A stretch of 64,000 nucleotides of DNA from Siderastrea radians (taxonomy: Eukaryota; Cnidaria; Anthozoa; Scleractinia; Rhizangiidae): positions 30,838,430 to 30,902,429 of the forward strand of contig OZ024896.1 of assembly GCA_964017195.1 (NCBI GenBank). Direction: 5' to 3'. The notes beneath the pieces were generated by a model. That model saw nothing but the letters and a program-made list of their open reading frames with translations, was not told the origin of the DNA and searched no databases. This document shows positions 1-11,860 of the stretch, piece by piece; position 1 is the stretch's first letter; the number at the start of each line of letters is the position of its first letter. Position numbers and translations under genes: made by a program.

Positions 1-363
1 AAGAAAATGAAACGTATTAAACGCAAATCATTGATCAATTTTCAGTCGGACCGGACAATGCGAGACAAAGGTTCCTTCGACGGGAAATAGCGTATGTTCT
101 GTCATAACGTGAGAGGAAAGGTGCATCAATTAAAAAAAAAAGGTTCCTTCGACGATCAATTTGTTCATAACAAATGGTAACAGAAGGGGCATGTTTAAGA
201 AAAAATGCCAAAGAACAGCTACAAAAAGAACACGGAATCGCCTGCAGTGCTTCAGATAGCGATCATGCGTTTTTTTTTTCCAAAATGGATAAGCGAAGCA
301 GCCGCATGTTTGTGATGACAACAGTGCGTTTATTGTGGTAGGACAATATATGAATCAATATGG
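1..363. other. AT-rich stretch with no recognised gene
   Basis: I see no coding region here. The short ORF on the minus strand is low complexity and looks random. The interval ends in the 8-bp target duplication (356-363) of the MITE that follows. Confidence 0.5.
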
Positions 364-661
364 CCCCCCGGGGGGGACCCCCATATGAAAGTGACGGGGA
401 TGCTCGTCGGAAAATTAAAACTAACACCCTAAAGGAGACCAATCTGGGCGTGGCTCCGGCTTTATTTAACCCCTAAGGGAGACCATGAAACACAGTATAA
501 TATAGATATTTCTTGACACACAACCCTAAGCGATACCTGTGTGGGTAAAAATATTGGCTTTCCGTCCTCAACACCCTAAGGGAGACCAAAATCTGCAATT
601 TACAACCCTAAGCGAGACGACGAGCATCCCCGTCACTTTCATATGGGAGTCCCCCCCCGGG
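364..661. mobile_element. MITE with CCCTAA-type internal word, copy 1
   Basis: A 298-bp element flanked by an 8-bp direct repeat, CAATATGG, at 356-363 and 662-669. The ends are C/G homopolymer runs followed by an inverted repeat reading CCCATATGAAAGTGACGGGG at the left and its complement at the right. Inside, a phrase of the form ACCCTAAGGGAGACC recurs about five times with small changes. The closest relative is at 49506-49933. No ORF is needed to explain it; it is a non-autonomous DNA transposon of unassigned superfamily (8-bp duplications would fit hAT). Confidence 0.85.
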
Positions 662-1259
662 CAATATGGTAACTTTGCGTTCGTGTACAGATTAAATAGA
701 GGGAGAATTCTTTGTCTGTTTTATTCATCCCGAAAATGTCTATTGCCATTTGTAGCCTCAAATAAAGAAACGACTTGAAGGCATTTCCACAGCTTGAACT
801 TGAACAAATTAACTTTAATACGCGCATCAAAATACTAGCTTCGTTTTCTGAGGTCATTCGTTCTCCCCCCTTTGTTTACCTTTTCTGTCTCTGCTACAAC
901 AATTCCGCCGGTCCACTAGTTGAAGCTCCCTCCATCGAGGTCAGTGATAGAGAAAAAAATAAATCTCTCAGTTTAGGAGCAAAAGTAAATCGATGATCAG
1001 TGAGTATCCTGAAGCACGTGTCTGCTTTTTGCACTTGATGCGCACATTCTGCCGACAATCAATGATAGGTCTAATTAGCTGGTTGCATGTGATTGGATCA
1101 TAGTTGCGAATCGGAAACGCCATTGTGTAAACAGTCCGTAATCTCCAGAAATCTAAAAGTCGCTTTTTCTCAAATTCAGTTTTGAGTGCACAAGCGAAGT
1201 TTGGAGAGTCTATTCTAGCTAAGTATGCGACCAATTTACGTGAAAACTGGCAGGGAGCT

Positions 1260-1446
1260 CGCAGATATGCTGAATTTAAAAACGGTATCTCAGAATTTTT
1301 TTTTCCGCTTTAGTTTTTGAGATATGGCCTTTTCTTTCGAAAAGGTCGCAAAAACTACCGTCCTGATCTTGGAAAATTTATAAAAGAAATAACGAAGCAC
1401 TAAAATCGAAATCTGAGACACCGTTTTTGGGTTCAATATCTGTATA
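1260..1446. mobile_element. Degenerate fold-back element
   Basis: The left part (about 1264-1303) and right part (about 1404-1443) form an imperfect inverted repeat around AAACGGTATCTCAGA and its complement, separated by about 100 bp. This is consistent with an old MITE. Target duplications were not identified and the limits are approximate. Confidence 0.4.
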
Positions 1447-4439
1447 ATAAATTCCACCGGAAATGAGAAGTGTCGAGGTTAAAGCGCCTGCAAATAAACT
1501 TCGCACGTATCACGTCTCCTCTCAAAAAATTACGGTGTAACTTTAGTGGCGCAAAATATGAGATATTTGCTTACTAAGGTATAAGAAAATGTATAGTTTG
1601 TTTGTAATTGCGCGAATATTTGACGCGCTAAGCGCGAATAAACGAAACCACTGTTTTTACTTCTGTGTATCCTTAATGAATAATCCTTATGATCTACATA
1701 AAGCTGTCATAAAACTCCCTTGATGTACCAGTAACTTCTCTTAACTAGCATGGAAAGGAATGTATTAAAATTCTGCAAAGAGAGTTAATAACTTGAGCTT
1801 GAAGTGAAAAATGCTTTTTTGAAATTTCCCAATACACCATTTTTAACAAAGAACATAAATTCAGTTTGTCATGCAGGATGTTCGAGACAACTCAGTCATC
1901 TGCAAAGTATTTATAAAGGAATAAAGGGATCATTTCTGTTTATAAAACAATGAAAAGCTAATATCGTAAAACAACATTGTACAGACATTTACATTGAAAT
2001 AGACTTTATGCAAACACGTCTAGACTGAATAAATTACAAGTTCCAAATTTAATTTGGAACTTAAAAAAAGAAGGCCTGACCAAAGGAGAAACAAAACCGG
2101 TGTTCTATTCTGCACTAGTATCCTGACTGCTACAGTCGATCGACAGATAGTCGGCTCTGAGTAATTTTAAGAACTGTTTTTTTATAGATCGACAACGCAG
2201 ATCTTTCATATCAAGGAGATATTTTACCTTGTTATTGTACCCAAATGCTTTCTCTCTAGAATTTCCGATAGAATATAAACGTTTTCGCTTGTTTTTGACA
2301 CTTTCAGTCAAATCAATAACTGTATAATTAGTTGGTTTTTTTCTTGCACGAGGGAAAAAAAAAGGAAACAAAGAAATTTGAGACGAGTTTATGTTCCCAA
2401 GTTTTGGTGGGTGCGTGTGACATAAATTCAGCAGAAAAAAATCCGAAAAGATCAATTTGTTGTGGCTATGGTCGAAACTTTAACTGACATTCTTAAAAAC
2501 GATTTGGAAAACACAAAGGCTTCGCGATAAAGTTTTCTCTTTCCAGCTTTAATTCCTCCCGAAATAAAACTCGTGCAGCAAGCAGGACATGCGAGAGAGT
2601 GCTGATTAACTGAACAAAACGATTTTCGAATCCGATATTGAGAGATACAAATATAAAGTTCCGAATTCTGGTAAAAAAAAGAAGCTTTCAGCACCATTTT
2701 TCTAAATTTTCAAAGATGAACGAAAGATCTCTGCATAAGGGAAAATCGAAAGATACTTAAGAAAAGGACTTACTTGGTAGTGTATTCCACTGTAGCCACT
2801 ATATTTTACGGTGTTATTTATGTAATCAAGGTAAAAATCTTCCTTGTTAATCCCAGTTTGAGCTGATTTGTCCATAAATTAATCTTCTATCAATATTGAT
2901 TTGACTGACTAATTGATATCTACAACTTATGCATGCTGGACGTCCCTGTCACCTGCCTCTATCTTTCTCCCTCATATGTAAGCCACAAAAATCGGAACGA
3001 AATAAGGTCAGCTGACGACACTTCTGGGTTTCAAATACTTTGCGTTTACGAGCAAAACGTTTGAAAGAAAACATTGCAAGAAATACAGCACCAAATTTAA
3101 TTTGAAACTGACAAAAAAGAACGCCGACAGTTAATAACTTTTGCATGGTTTTTAGAATAGGCCTTAAGTTTTCCGTTTAATTTAGAAAGGAAGTCACGTT
3201 TACGTAACTTTTACAAAATTTCGGCATTACTGTGCACGCCTTGCACATTTGATAACTATGATGTAAGTTCTGTAACGTAGTACCAATTTTAATATAAAAC
3301 AACGATCTCAATGACCTGAGCGACGATTTACAAATGAAGCTGGTCAAAACGAGAGGCTGCACTGAAATGGCTTTTTTGCCAACTTACGTCGAATATGTGT
3401 CTTCTTGCGAGTTCGTTGGCCACCCATCGCAAGTTTGTGCACAAGTTCGCATTTCCTTAATTACTTGCGTTGACTTGCGACTCCGTTTGGCCAGGGCTTA
3501 TAGACAATGTAGAATTAAGTTTCTTATCAAAGGAAACAACACCACCGTCCTTCTGATCTTTCAACTGATCTCCGACGCACTTACCACCGTACACTATTGC
3601 GCCAAGATTCACGCTAACTACATCATTATATTTTTGAAAGCACTACGTTAATGTATTCTTCCCAATCAAATACGGAGGTGCCTGTTTGTTAAGGTACAAG
3701 TGGACCCTTTAATTAAATAAACGTTAAGAAAACAAGGCGATTGAAGACAATCAAAGATAACGTCGATTCTTACTTTTAGCTTTTCGTTACAAAAAGTTAA
3801 AACTTTCAGTCTACCAACAATCAGTTCAAATCAGTTTTTTCATGCAGTCATAAGTCCGTCGCTTATCAATGGAAAAGTCACGTCTTTGATTTTATAGGGA
3901 ACAAGAAACGCCCCAGGGGCATTAGACCCCGCCGTTGTTCTCCCTCCCCTCAGGGTGCAAAACATATTACGGTCACTCAATATACGAGCCCACGTGGTGT
4001 AGAGGAAGTTTGCGACGAATATTTGTTTGGCCGAGCGAAAACCGGGAGTCTGGTGCTAATGACCGACAAAAAAACGGAGCACAAAAGAAAAAAACGGGTA
4101 TTACTAGACCCCGTCCAGACGATGGGGTAATAGCCGTATCAGGTTCATGATTAATGGTTGGTGATTTCAAATCTTTCTATACTGAAAACGAGAATTAATA
4201 TGACGAACATTGAATACAGCATCACTATCACAGGATACATGGAGCACGTGTTTACCCAAACGTCTGTCGCATGCGACTTCAGCTAAAAGTTCGTATAGAA
4301 TTCTGAGTGTTAAGCATGCCTGTGGCTGCGATTTTCGTTAGCGCAAAAACGTGATTTGATGCATTCTTTCATAAAAGCAAGCGCCAATTATAATATGTTA
4401 AAGAGCGTGGGATTGCATGATTTTATGCGACTGTTTAGA

Positions 4440-4680
4440 GAGGGTAGCACCAAGCTAACTCTAGGTGAATTAGGGTGGCCTTCTAGATCGAACTGGAATT
4501 TGGAAATATTTGTTTTTGAGGAGAGAAGAAAACCGGAGTACCCGGAGAAAAACCTCTTGGAGCAAGGACGAGAACCAACAACAAACTCAACCTACATACG
4601 TCACCAAGTCCGGGAATCGAACCCGGGCCACAGTGGTGGGAGGCGAGTGCTCTCTCCACTGCGCCATCCCTGCTCCCCTA
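4440..4680 (-). mobile_element. tRNA-derived SINE
   Basis: Read on the minus strand, the head carries a polymerase III A box, TGGCGCAGTGG (4666 down to 4656), and a B box, GGTTCGATTCC (4623 down to 4613), with tRNA-like spacing. A tRNA-unrelated body follows down to about 4500. I associate this head and body with SINEs common in coral genomes (recollection, not a search). It is not a functional tRNA gene because the acceptor stem does not close. The tail near 4440-4500 is less certain. No SINE head is visible at the matching place in A3. Confidence 0.85.
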
Positions 4681-4845
4681 AGTCGTCATCGAAAGTCGAC
4701 GCTTCCGATCCCCCTCCCAACCCCGGTTGGGGAGAGAAGCGCTGGTCGTACCTTTAAAGGGTTAAAATTTTTTGGTTTTAAACTGCATAGCGTGATTACA
4801 TCGTAAATGAAAACTGAGAGATATTCCAGGACGTAACACTAACTA

Positions 4846-5221
4846 CCGTAAAAGCTTTACAATGCCCCCCCCCCCCCCCCCCGAGGTGGGAGGCTTATTT
4901 AATTTCAGGTCTCATGAACGGGGGGCTAGTTGAAGAGGGGGGCTTATTTCAAATCTTTAAGCACTTAATCTTAAAATAACTTTTGCACAAAACTCAAACA
5001 ATGTTAACCGTTATTTCTTGTCAATAAAGACCGGTCAACTTTATGTATTTTTTCTAACCTTTATAAAAATACACCAACTGGGGATGATGTGGTGGCTTAA
5101 TAGAGATTAGGAGGGTCTAATTACAAAATCTGATGTCCAAGAGGGGGGGGGGGGTGCGATGAGCGTTATTAGAGTTGGGGAGTGGGTTACTAGAGAGGGG
5201 GGCTTAATGGAGCTTTTACGG
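4846..5221. mobile_element. TA-flanked MITE with CCGTAAA ends
   Basis: A 376-bp element with TA on both sides (4844-4845 and 5222-5223). The ends are CCGTAAAAGCTTTAC and, at the right, its near complement GGAGCTTTTACGG. Polyguanine or polycytosine phrases with GGCTTA recur inside. A TA duplication is typical of Tc1/mariner-like transposons. Its termini resemble those of the MITE at 33988-34431 in B2. Confidence 0.8.
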
Positions 5222-7683
5222 TACTTTATATAATTTGTAATAGTCGTTTATAATTTATATAGTCGTGCGCAACTTTAGCGGTCTGAAATAGGGCAAGATA
5301 TTGGCCTGAAATAGGACATATTTTGCCTTATGAAATCTAGATTTTTGCCATTTATTTTGGACTGAAAGAATGGGAATGGGAAATAGTGAGGTCGGAAATA
5401 AGGTAGCGCCAAGATCAAAATGGGGCCCATGACCTGTAGAAGGTTTTTGTTAATTAAGATTAAAAGCGATTACTCCGTAGTACCTACATGTTATTTGATG
5501 GCGGGGCAGTGGTGTTTCAGTCACTTTGTTCTTAGTGACTCTCCAATACTCTGTAAAACGACAGCTAGATCTCAATCCCATTAAGTAATGTCTATTCTCT
5601 ACTCAAAATTCCAGACTGTTATCATCTTTCCGGATTTTTTCTACTTTCCGCGCGACGTTGCCCTGTTAAAAAACCGGCAATTTTTTCCCAAGAAGTACAG
5701 GCTTTGCTATGCTGCAGAAATCTTCAAGTTCTCTAGACAGGTAACAATCTTATGATCTCGAATGAGGTAGATCGCGTTGAGGCCTACATAAATTGCGTTC
5801 ATAATTGCCGGATGACCATTATTTCTTCATTTCACTTCATATCTGCGATTCACATTACCTGTTAAACTGAGGAAGTTTCTGCAAATCTTTGCGAATTACA
5901 GTTGATAATTTGCTATGTCTTTCTTCTGACAACTTCGTTTTTCGCGTTATTACTGTTCGATCGCGCGAAAAGACATTTCCTGTATGTGCAATAACGATAT
6001 GCGTTGATTCATAATCACAAAACTAATACTAGATGCCTACCGGTGAAACACGGCAGAAAATGCTGCACCAAGTTACGCTGAATGAGTTGAGGTTTGATTA
6101 CTGTCTAAAAAAGCTTCAGTGTGCAACAAACTGTACAAACTAATGGCTGTAAGCCCAGTTCTGGGGCTTCTTTACTCATCCACGCTGAGGCTTTATGGCT
6201 CTAGGATTCTGTATCCCAATTGAAACTATGCCAAAAGTACTATTCAGGGGACGAAATGGGCAATGCGAAACCGCATTAGGATAGAACTGTTGATTTGTGT
6301 GATCGACTAAAATGCTTAGGTCACGGTCTTTTAGCCGCTTTTGTTGTCTTTCTTGTTGAATTAATTATGAGCTGCAAATTAAACTTGAACATTAGGTGTC
6401 AATGAAACACTTACGGATAAAATCGCAGCCATTCCATTAAGTGTACTAACGGATAAGGCATATTTCTCCGCATTATTAACCATGCCCTCCTAGAAATTGA
6501 ACTTTAACTGATAGAATCTTTATGAAGTTCGATGCACTGATCCTTCTTAATCTCGTCTAATTTGAACCATTTGTACTCCTTTTCGGCTTCCCAACATTTC
6601 TTTTGTATCTATCGTCAGTTCAATGGTCGATTTGTATGGAACCAGAATCAGGATGACCCGGCCACCTTTAATCAATTGTAGCCTTCCTATCATTCTTCTC
6701 GAGTTCCTTTAACGTAGCGAAGATATCTTTAAAGTTAATTGTCCATCACCGTCTCTTAGCTGACTGTATTTATTATTTGACCGTACGTGACTAAGCATGT
6801 GTGGTCTATTCAAGACCCTTTTTCTATACAGATAATCTCTTTTGAACTATTTTTGTTTGGAAACCGTTTCCTGAATGTTTGTAGAAGCGATCGAGCATTC
6901 GAGCATTATATGTTTATTCCTTGTTGTTTTTGTTTGTAAACTGTTACACGTGCTGATTAGGCTTGCTGCTACGTGTTGCCTTCCATATATAAAGCCAGCT
7001 GTTTTTGTTTACTGCACTTCATCCTAAGAAAACAAATTTAACACCTTTACTAGCAAAGATCTGCTTGTTTAATCTCACTCTTGGTGAGATGATTATTCCA
7101 TGCAATAAAATGCTGAGAGTAAGCCTGCGATAGACTAGCATCCCATCCAGGGGAAAAGTATAGTAAATGCTTTTAGTCTCTTCAATGTCACGGAACTGCT
7201 GGATGCCTTGAGTTGGAATGGACATAAGACTTAACGTGCGTTTCCCTGCCCTGTGAGAAAAAGACTCAGTGATCAGTTTTTCGTTTCACTGCACGTTTTA
7301 TGAATATTGCGTAGAAATACCGCTCAGTTTCTGCAGATTTTAAAAAAATATAACCTAACATATGAACTATTGTTACACCCTAGGCGGCGCATATGACTCC
7401 TTTTACACTTAGTGAGCCACTCGCTCTTTTATGACATGCATCTCATCTTTTCCAGTTCACCCCACAATGACCAACATAGATGATTCCTCTTCTCTGCCGT
7501 CCAATCAGTCGTCTTATTGTTTTTCTTTTTTCCTCAGGGACAATTTTTCCTCCTCCATTCTCAAAACGTGACCAAACCAACTGAAACGCTGAAACGTTTC
7601 TACCGGATGACGCCACCGCGCCAGTCTGTGATGGGATAGCACATACCTTTAATTAATATCGCTCTACGGTCCTATTGTCGGCC

Positions 7684-7920
7684 AGTGTTCTTTTAGCCTG
7701 CGTAGCTGGCGGTATTGTTGGGTTTCGCGCGCACAAGCAAAAGCGGCGAAGCCGCGACAGCGAGCGGCGCAGCCGCGAGTGGCTTGGGGAGGAGAAGCTG
7801 AAATACAGCTCCTCGCCCCAAGCCACTCGCGGCTGCGCCGCTCGTTTGTCGCGGCTTCGCCGCTTGCTTGTGCGCGCTAAACCCAACAATACCGCCAGCT
7901 ACGCAGGCTAGTGTTCTTTT
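7684..7920. mobile_element. Long palindromic MITE with 11-bp target duplication
   Basis: The element proper is 7695-7909. It is flanked by a perfect 11-bp direct repeat, AGTGTTCTTTT (7684-7694 and 7910-7920). Nearly the whole element is a fold-back: it begins AGCCTGCGTAGCTGGCGG and ends with the complement, with arms of about 100 bp and a short GC-rich loop. The ORFs on both strands here are shadows of this palindrome. A long inverted repeat with a 9-11-bp duplication suggests a Mutator-like origin (inference). Confidence 0.9.
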
Positions 7921-9273
7921 AAATACCAATACTCATCTAAGACATCTTCCGACTCTGGAGACACTCTTCTCCGAGTTGTAGAGAGAAGTAAAAGAAAAAC
8001 CAAAGTACTTATAATAACTGACGCCTTTTTATTATTTTTATGTTGCCGATATTCCAAGAATGTTTATACGTCAATTAAAAAACTGAACAAAATTCTGGTA
8101 GGATCGGAACTCGATGTAGGAAATCAAAAGACGGTCAAGAAAGAGACGTAATTGGAAGTGTTTTCCACTACAACCATTACATTCTACTGCGATGAATTGT
8201 GTAATCAAGATACAAATCTTTCTTGTTAATCGTAGTTTGAGCTTCGCTGTCTATTAATCTGGTGTCTACATTGATTAGACAGGCTGACGGATGGCTACAT
8301 ATCATGATCGTCCCTCCCCTCCCCTACCACGATCTTTCCCTCTAAGTGGAATGAAAAAAGTCGACTGACGACACCCGAGTTTCTAATATCTTTAAAGTTG
8401 AAACCGGCTTGCATTAGTACAAAGGGTTTACGGGCATAAAGTTTGAAAGAAAACGTTTAGCGGCAATCTGAATTTCAAGCCGAGAAAATTGGCGCTATCA
8501 TTTACTAACTTATTCGCCGATTCTTAGAGGTAAAGGCCTTAAGCTTTGCTTTTAAGGAGTAAAATAGCGTTTACAAAGTTTGGGCAGTAATTGCAGCTGC
8601 GTAGCACATCTGATTGTCGTGACAAAAGTTCCTGTTTGTTGTACTGATTTCCAAAAAAAAATTGACGTTGCGATGTTCCATGACCAGTTTAAATACAAAA
8701 CGACGATCTCAGTGATTAGAGAGGGGATTTACAAATGATTGCAGTCACAACTAGGAAACATAATCGAAGTTGTCTATCTTTTTCATTTTTATTATTTTGA
8801 GCATTAAAATGCTCTTTATTTTTGCAGGGTTTAGAATTGGCGAAAATCGTGCAAAAGTGACCGGTAAAATTTCCGCTTCGAAAGTTTTCGCGATAGTAGT
8901 CGATGGGCAATGCAGCAAAACTGAGAAAAAAAGGACTCTTCAAGTCAAAAAGAGTGCAACGGTAACAAAAATTAATATACCAGAGCTAATTTGTCTCTAT
9001 CGTTAGGTCTAATCAACCTGTGCTTCTGTTATGGCAAGCAAGTTAGTGATATATTTACTTTTCCTTTCGCAAGGGATTTCTGTTGATTAATTTTCGCGGG
9101 TTTAACGTTCGCGACCTTTTCGACTGATCTGTGTCCAACGTTATCGTACAATACAGTCGCAGCCGAAATCTTCGGGTATACTCACATCGCATCTGCAAGT
9201 GATTTTCTATTACCGCGGACGTGCCTCCATGTCTCTATCTGATACCTACATTCCTCGATTAGTAATCCCTTAA

Positions 9274-9484
9274 CCCTTTCACTCCCAGAGTCAGTTATGG
9301 AGAACATTAAGGTGATTCTAACTTTTGAGTCTGTGGATGAAATCCTATGGTGTGACCATTCAAATGAAACCCCGTCAGCAGTACTTTCACATGGTACTAT
9401 TTATATTTAAGTATTTTACAAAATAAAATTTGAAATTCGTCTTGAATTTTTGATTTTAGGCACTCTTCAGTGGGAGTGAAAGGG
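9274..9484. mobile_element. TTAA-flanked MITE, CCCTTTCACTCCC ends
   Basis: A 211-bp element between TTAA at 9270-9273 and TTAA at 9485-9488, with terminal inverted repeats CCCTTTCACTCCCA and TGGGAGTGAAAGGG. B3 shows the probable unoccupied site at about 55390, where a single TTAA follows the same flanking phrase. TTAA duplications are typical of piggyBac or Kolobok transposons. An inverted, end-truncated relative lies at about 47440-47630. Confidence 0.85.
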
Positions 9485-9718
9485 TTAAGTAACTGACAGT
9501 CGCAAATCGTCCACTTTCTTTCAAACATAAATCATTGTTTTTGTATCGGAAATTAGCACAGCGTTTGCCAGGATTTATTTGTTAAGTATCACTTTGGCTC
9601 TAGGTGACCCACACGGAGCTTAAATCGCGATCGATTCGGTTTAGAAACAAATCCCCATTGACGAAGACGAAGCCACGCACAGGGTACGTTGACTGTCAGC
9701 AGGAGGATAGAAGGAGTA

Positions 9719-9764
9719 CTCGTTTGAGTCTGTCGCTTGACTCGTTTGAGTCTGTCGCTAGCTA
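9719..9764. repeat. Two-copy tandem repeat
   Basis: The phrase CTCGTTTGAGTCTGTCGCT occurs twice in succession with a 22-23-bp period. It is small and has no obvious role. Confidence 0.6.
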
Positions 9765-10056
9765 AGCAAAAGCTAAGCTTGTTTGAGTTGTTAGAGTTAT
9801 CCCACTACTTCCTACTACTTTTTTTATATGTTTGTGCACAGCTTTAAAAATATGTTTTTGTGCGTTTCAGTCTAGAAAATTGGGCAAAAATTTAACTATT
9901 TTGACCTGAAATAGGATATATTTTGTCTTCTGAAATAGAATCTAGATTTTTGCCATTTTTGACTGAAAAAGGGATGATATTTTAAAGGCCAGGTCGCAAC
10001 CAGGGTAGCGCTTCTTTCAAACTGGTGGCCTCTTTTGCTTAGTATTTAATATTTAA

Positions 10057-11860
10057 ATCAACAAGTTCTTTGAAGTTGATTTTGCAATAAAAGTTAACGC
10101 GAGTAATGAACGACGTTTCGACCGTTCAACGGTCATTTTCAAGTTCGGTGTTAGAATAAAATTACATGTGTAAATATAGTAAAAGCGCTAAAATTTGTAC
10201 ATACAAACAATAGACAATAAGAATAAAAGGCTAAAAGTGGCTAAAAAATAACTTTGTGCAAATGGAATGCATAGCTGTAAAAGATATAATTAAAAGCGTA
10301 TAAGGCGACGGGAATAATTACAAATTCAAGGCATGGAAGTTAATGACCAGGACATTCTGGTGTCCTATAACGTGTCCTCGCTGTTCACGAATGTACCTGT
10401 TAATGAAACCATTGAACTCCTGGCAGAAAAAGCATTCAAGGATGATTGGTTTAACAGGGAATACAACCTCAACATTACTAAACCTGACCTAACTGAGCTG
10501 CTTGGAATTGCCACCAAGAATCAGCTGTTTCAATTCCAGGTAAATTTGTACGAACAGGTGGACGGTGTTGCCATGGGGTCTCCGCTCGGACCGCTTATGG
10601 CCAATACTTTCATGTGCGGCATCGAAGAGCAATTAGAAATCCAAAACAAGATGCCTGCATTTTACAAGCGTTACGTTGATGACACCCTCAGTAAAATGCC
10701 TGATGCTACAGCTGCCTCCGAATTCTTATCAACATTGAACGAAATCCACCCCTCTGTCAGTTTCACAATGGAACTGGAAGATAACAACAGACTTCCTTTC
10801 TTGGGAATGGAGATTATCAAAAATGGATCCCAGCTGGACACGAAGGTCTACAAGAAACCGACAGATACTGGGCTTCTATTGCACTACCAAAGCCATGTTG
10901 ATGTAAAGTACAAGCACTCACTACTCAAAACAATGCTTAATCGCGCATTCAAGCTTTCCTCGAACTGGAAGCTTTTCCATCAAGAATGCGAACGTCTTAA
11001 AGAGACCTTTGCTCGTTTACAATATCCAGAATCCCTCGTAGAAACCACTATCCCACAATTTGTCGAGGCGAAAGTTGTAACGGGGAATGCGTGTCCTCAA
11101 CAGCAGCAGGCCCCTAATCAGCAGGAAGTTCCTATTAGAGTCGTTTTGCCGTACAAGGACCAAAAAGCAGCCAACTCAGTACGCAGACAACTAAGTGATC
11201 TCAGCCGAAAGATAAACACCGAGATCCGTCCTGTTTACACCAGCAGAAAGATCAAAGACATAATTAAGGTGCAGGAACAGAAGCCGCCCATCGTAAACCA
11301 ACAAAGCGCTGTATATTATTTTAAATGTGATCTGTGCGATGCAGATTATGTCGGCTATTCGTGTCGGCACTTACACCAGCGCATCGAAGAACACAAAGGA
11401 TCGGCTATCGGACGTCACATTAAAGAACAACATGGAAAGGAGCCAGATAACATCGAGAAGAACTTTAAGATTTTAAGGAAGTGCCAGAGCAAGCTTGACT
11501 GTTTAATTTTTGAGATGCTTTTTATTAGACTTCTGAAGCCAAAGCTCAACAAACAGAGCGACTCGCTCCGCGCAAAATTATTTGTTTAGTTATTTTTAGG
11601 TATTTTTAGGTATTTTAATGTAATTATTCCCGTCGCCTTATACGCTTTTAATTATATCTTTTACAGCTATGCATCCATTTGCACAAAGTTATTTTTTAGC
11701 CACTTTTAGCCTTTTATTCTTATTGTCTATTGTTTGTATGTACAAATTTTAGCGCTTTTACTATATTTACACATGTAATTTTATTCTAACACCGAACTTG
11801 AAAATGACCGTTGAACGGTCGAAACGTCGTTCATTACTCGCGTTAACTTTTATTGCAAAA
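10057..11860 (+). mobile_element. Penelope-like retroelement, 5'-truncated, inverted arms
   Basis: Flanked by a perfect 12-bp direct repeat TTTAATATTTAA (10045-10056 and 11861-11872), which I take as the target duplication. Between the duplications is a left arm (10080-10321) and its inverted copy (11620-11860), differing by a one-base indel near GCAAATGGA(A)TGCAT. The arms enclose one ORF (10333-11589) with reverse transcriptase and GIY-YIG domains. Penelope-like elements are known for LTR-like terminal repeats in direct or inverted orientation and for 5' truncation. B2 (about 32895) and B3 (about 57155) lack it. The arms carry a 15-base hairpin (GACCG...CGGTC) followed by GAAACGTCG, which may be a degenerate hammerhead-ribozyme core. 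Confidence 0.9.
10333..11589 (+). CDS. Penelope-like reverse transcriptase with GIY-YIG endonuclease (N-terminally truncated)
   Basis: A 418-residue ORF. Residues 1-250 are the middle and end of a reverse transcriptase: LFTNVPV near residue 17, the GVAMGSPLGPLMANTF block at about 78-93, the catalytic YVDD at 114-117, and LPFLGMEI downstream. About residues 320-395 form a GIY-YIG endonuclease of the Penelope type: VYYFKC (327-332), two cysteines, YVGY (339-342) and the RHLHQRIEEH segment. The C-terminal tail (CLIFEMLFIR...KPKLN) also fits Penelope ORFs. Complete elements have substantially longer ORFs that include the N-terminal reverse transcriptase motifs. Here the left inverted arm adjoins the middle of the reverse transcriptase, so the product is probably inactive although no stop or frameshift interrupts the remaining frame. 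The start at 10333 is only the first methionine after the truncation, not a true initiation site. The role in full elements is target-primed retrotransposition. Confidence 0.92.
   Translation: MEVNDQDILVSYNVSSLFTNVPVNETIELLAEKAFKDDWFNREYNLNITKPDLTELLGIATKNQLFQFQVNLYEQVDGVAMGSPLGPLMANTFMCGIEEQLEIQNKMPAFYKRYVDDTLSKMPDATAASEFLSTLNEIHPSVSFTMELEDNNRLPFLGMEIIKNGSQLDTKVYKKPTDTGLLLHYQSHVDVKYKHSLLKTMLNRAFKLSSNWKLFHQECERLKETFARLQYPESLVETTIPQFVEAKVVTGNACPQQQQAPNQQEVPIRVVLPYKDQKAANSVRRQLSDLSRKINTEIRPVYTSRKIKDIIKVQEQKPPIVNQQSAVYYFKCDLCDADYVGYSCRHLHQRIEEHKGSAIGRHIKEQHGKEPDNIEKNFKILRKCQSKLDCLIFEMLFIRLLKPKLNKQSDSLRAKLFV

Larger units (their letters stand above)
1900..7560. repeat. Sub-unit A1 of the nested tandem duplication
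   Basis: This stretch has no recognised gene. It aligns by eye with A2 (23960-30260) and A3 (46740-55060) and, more distantly, with B1, B2 and B3. Its first 1.4 kb (about 1940-3350) matches 23970-25500. Anchors include GCGGGGCAGTGGTGTTTCAG at 5501-5520 (A2 27968, A3 52566, B2 33005, B3 57248), and a TATA-like phrase followed by an AAGAAAACAAATTTAACACC block at about 6985-7045 (13505, 29625, 35785, 54275 and 58855 in the other copies). It carries a SINE and a TA-flanked MITE that its paralogues lack. Confidence 0.8.

Noticed and set aside
4590..4680. Functional tRNA gene on the minus strand
   Set aside because: A and B boxes are present but the acceptor stem does not close and a SINE body follows, so it is a SINE head.
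4356..4806. Two overlapping ORFs of 133 and 98 codons
   Set aside because: They lie across the minus-strand tRNA-derived SINE; their proline- and arginine-rich parts are SINE sequence.
7653..7929. Three overlapping 78-codon ORFs on both strands
   Set aside because: They are translations of the long palindromic MITE at 7695-7909.
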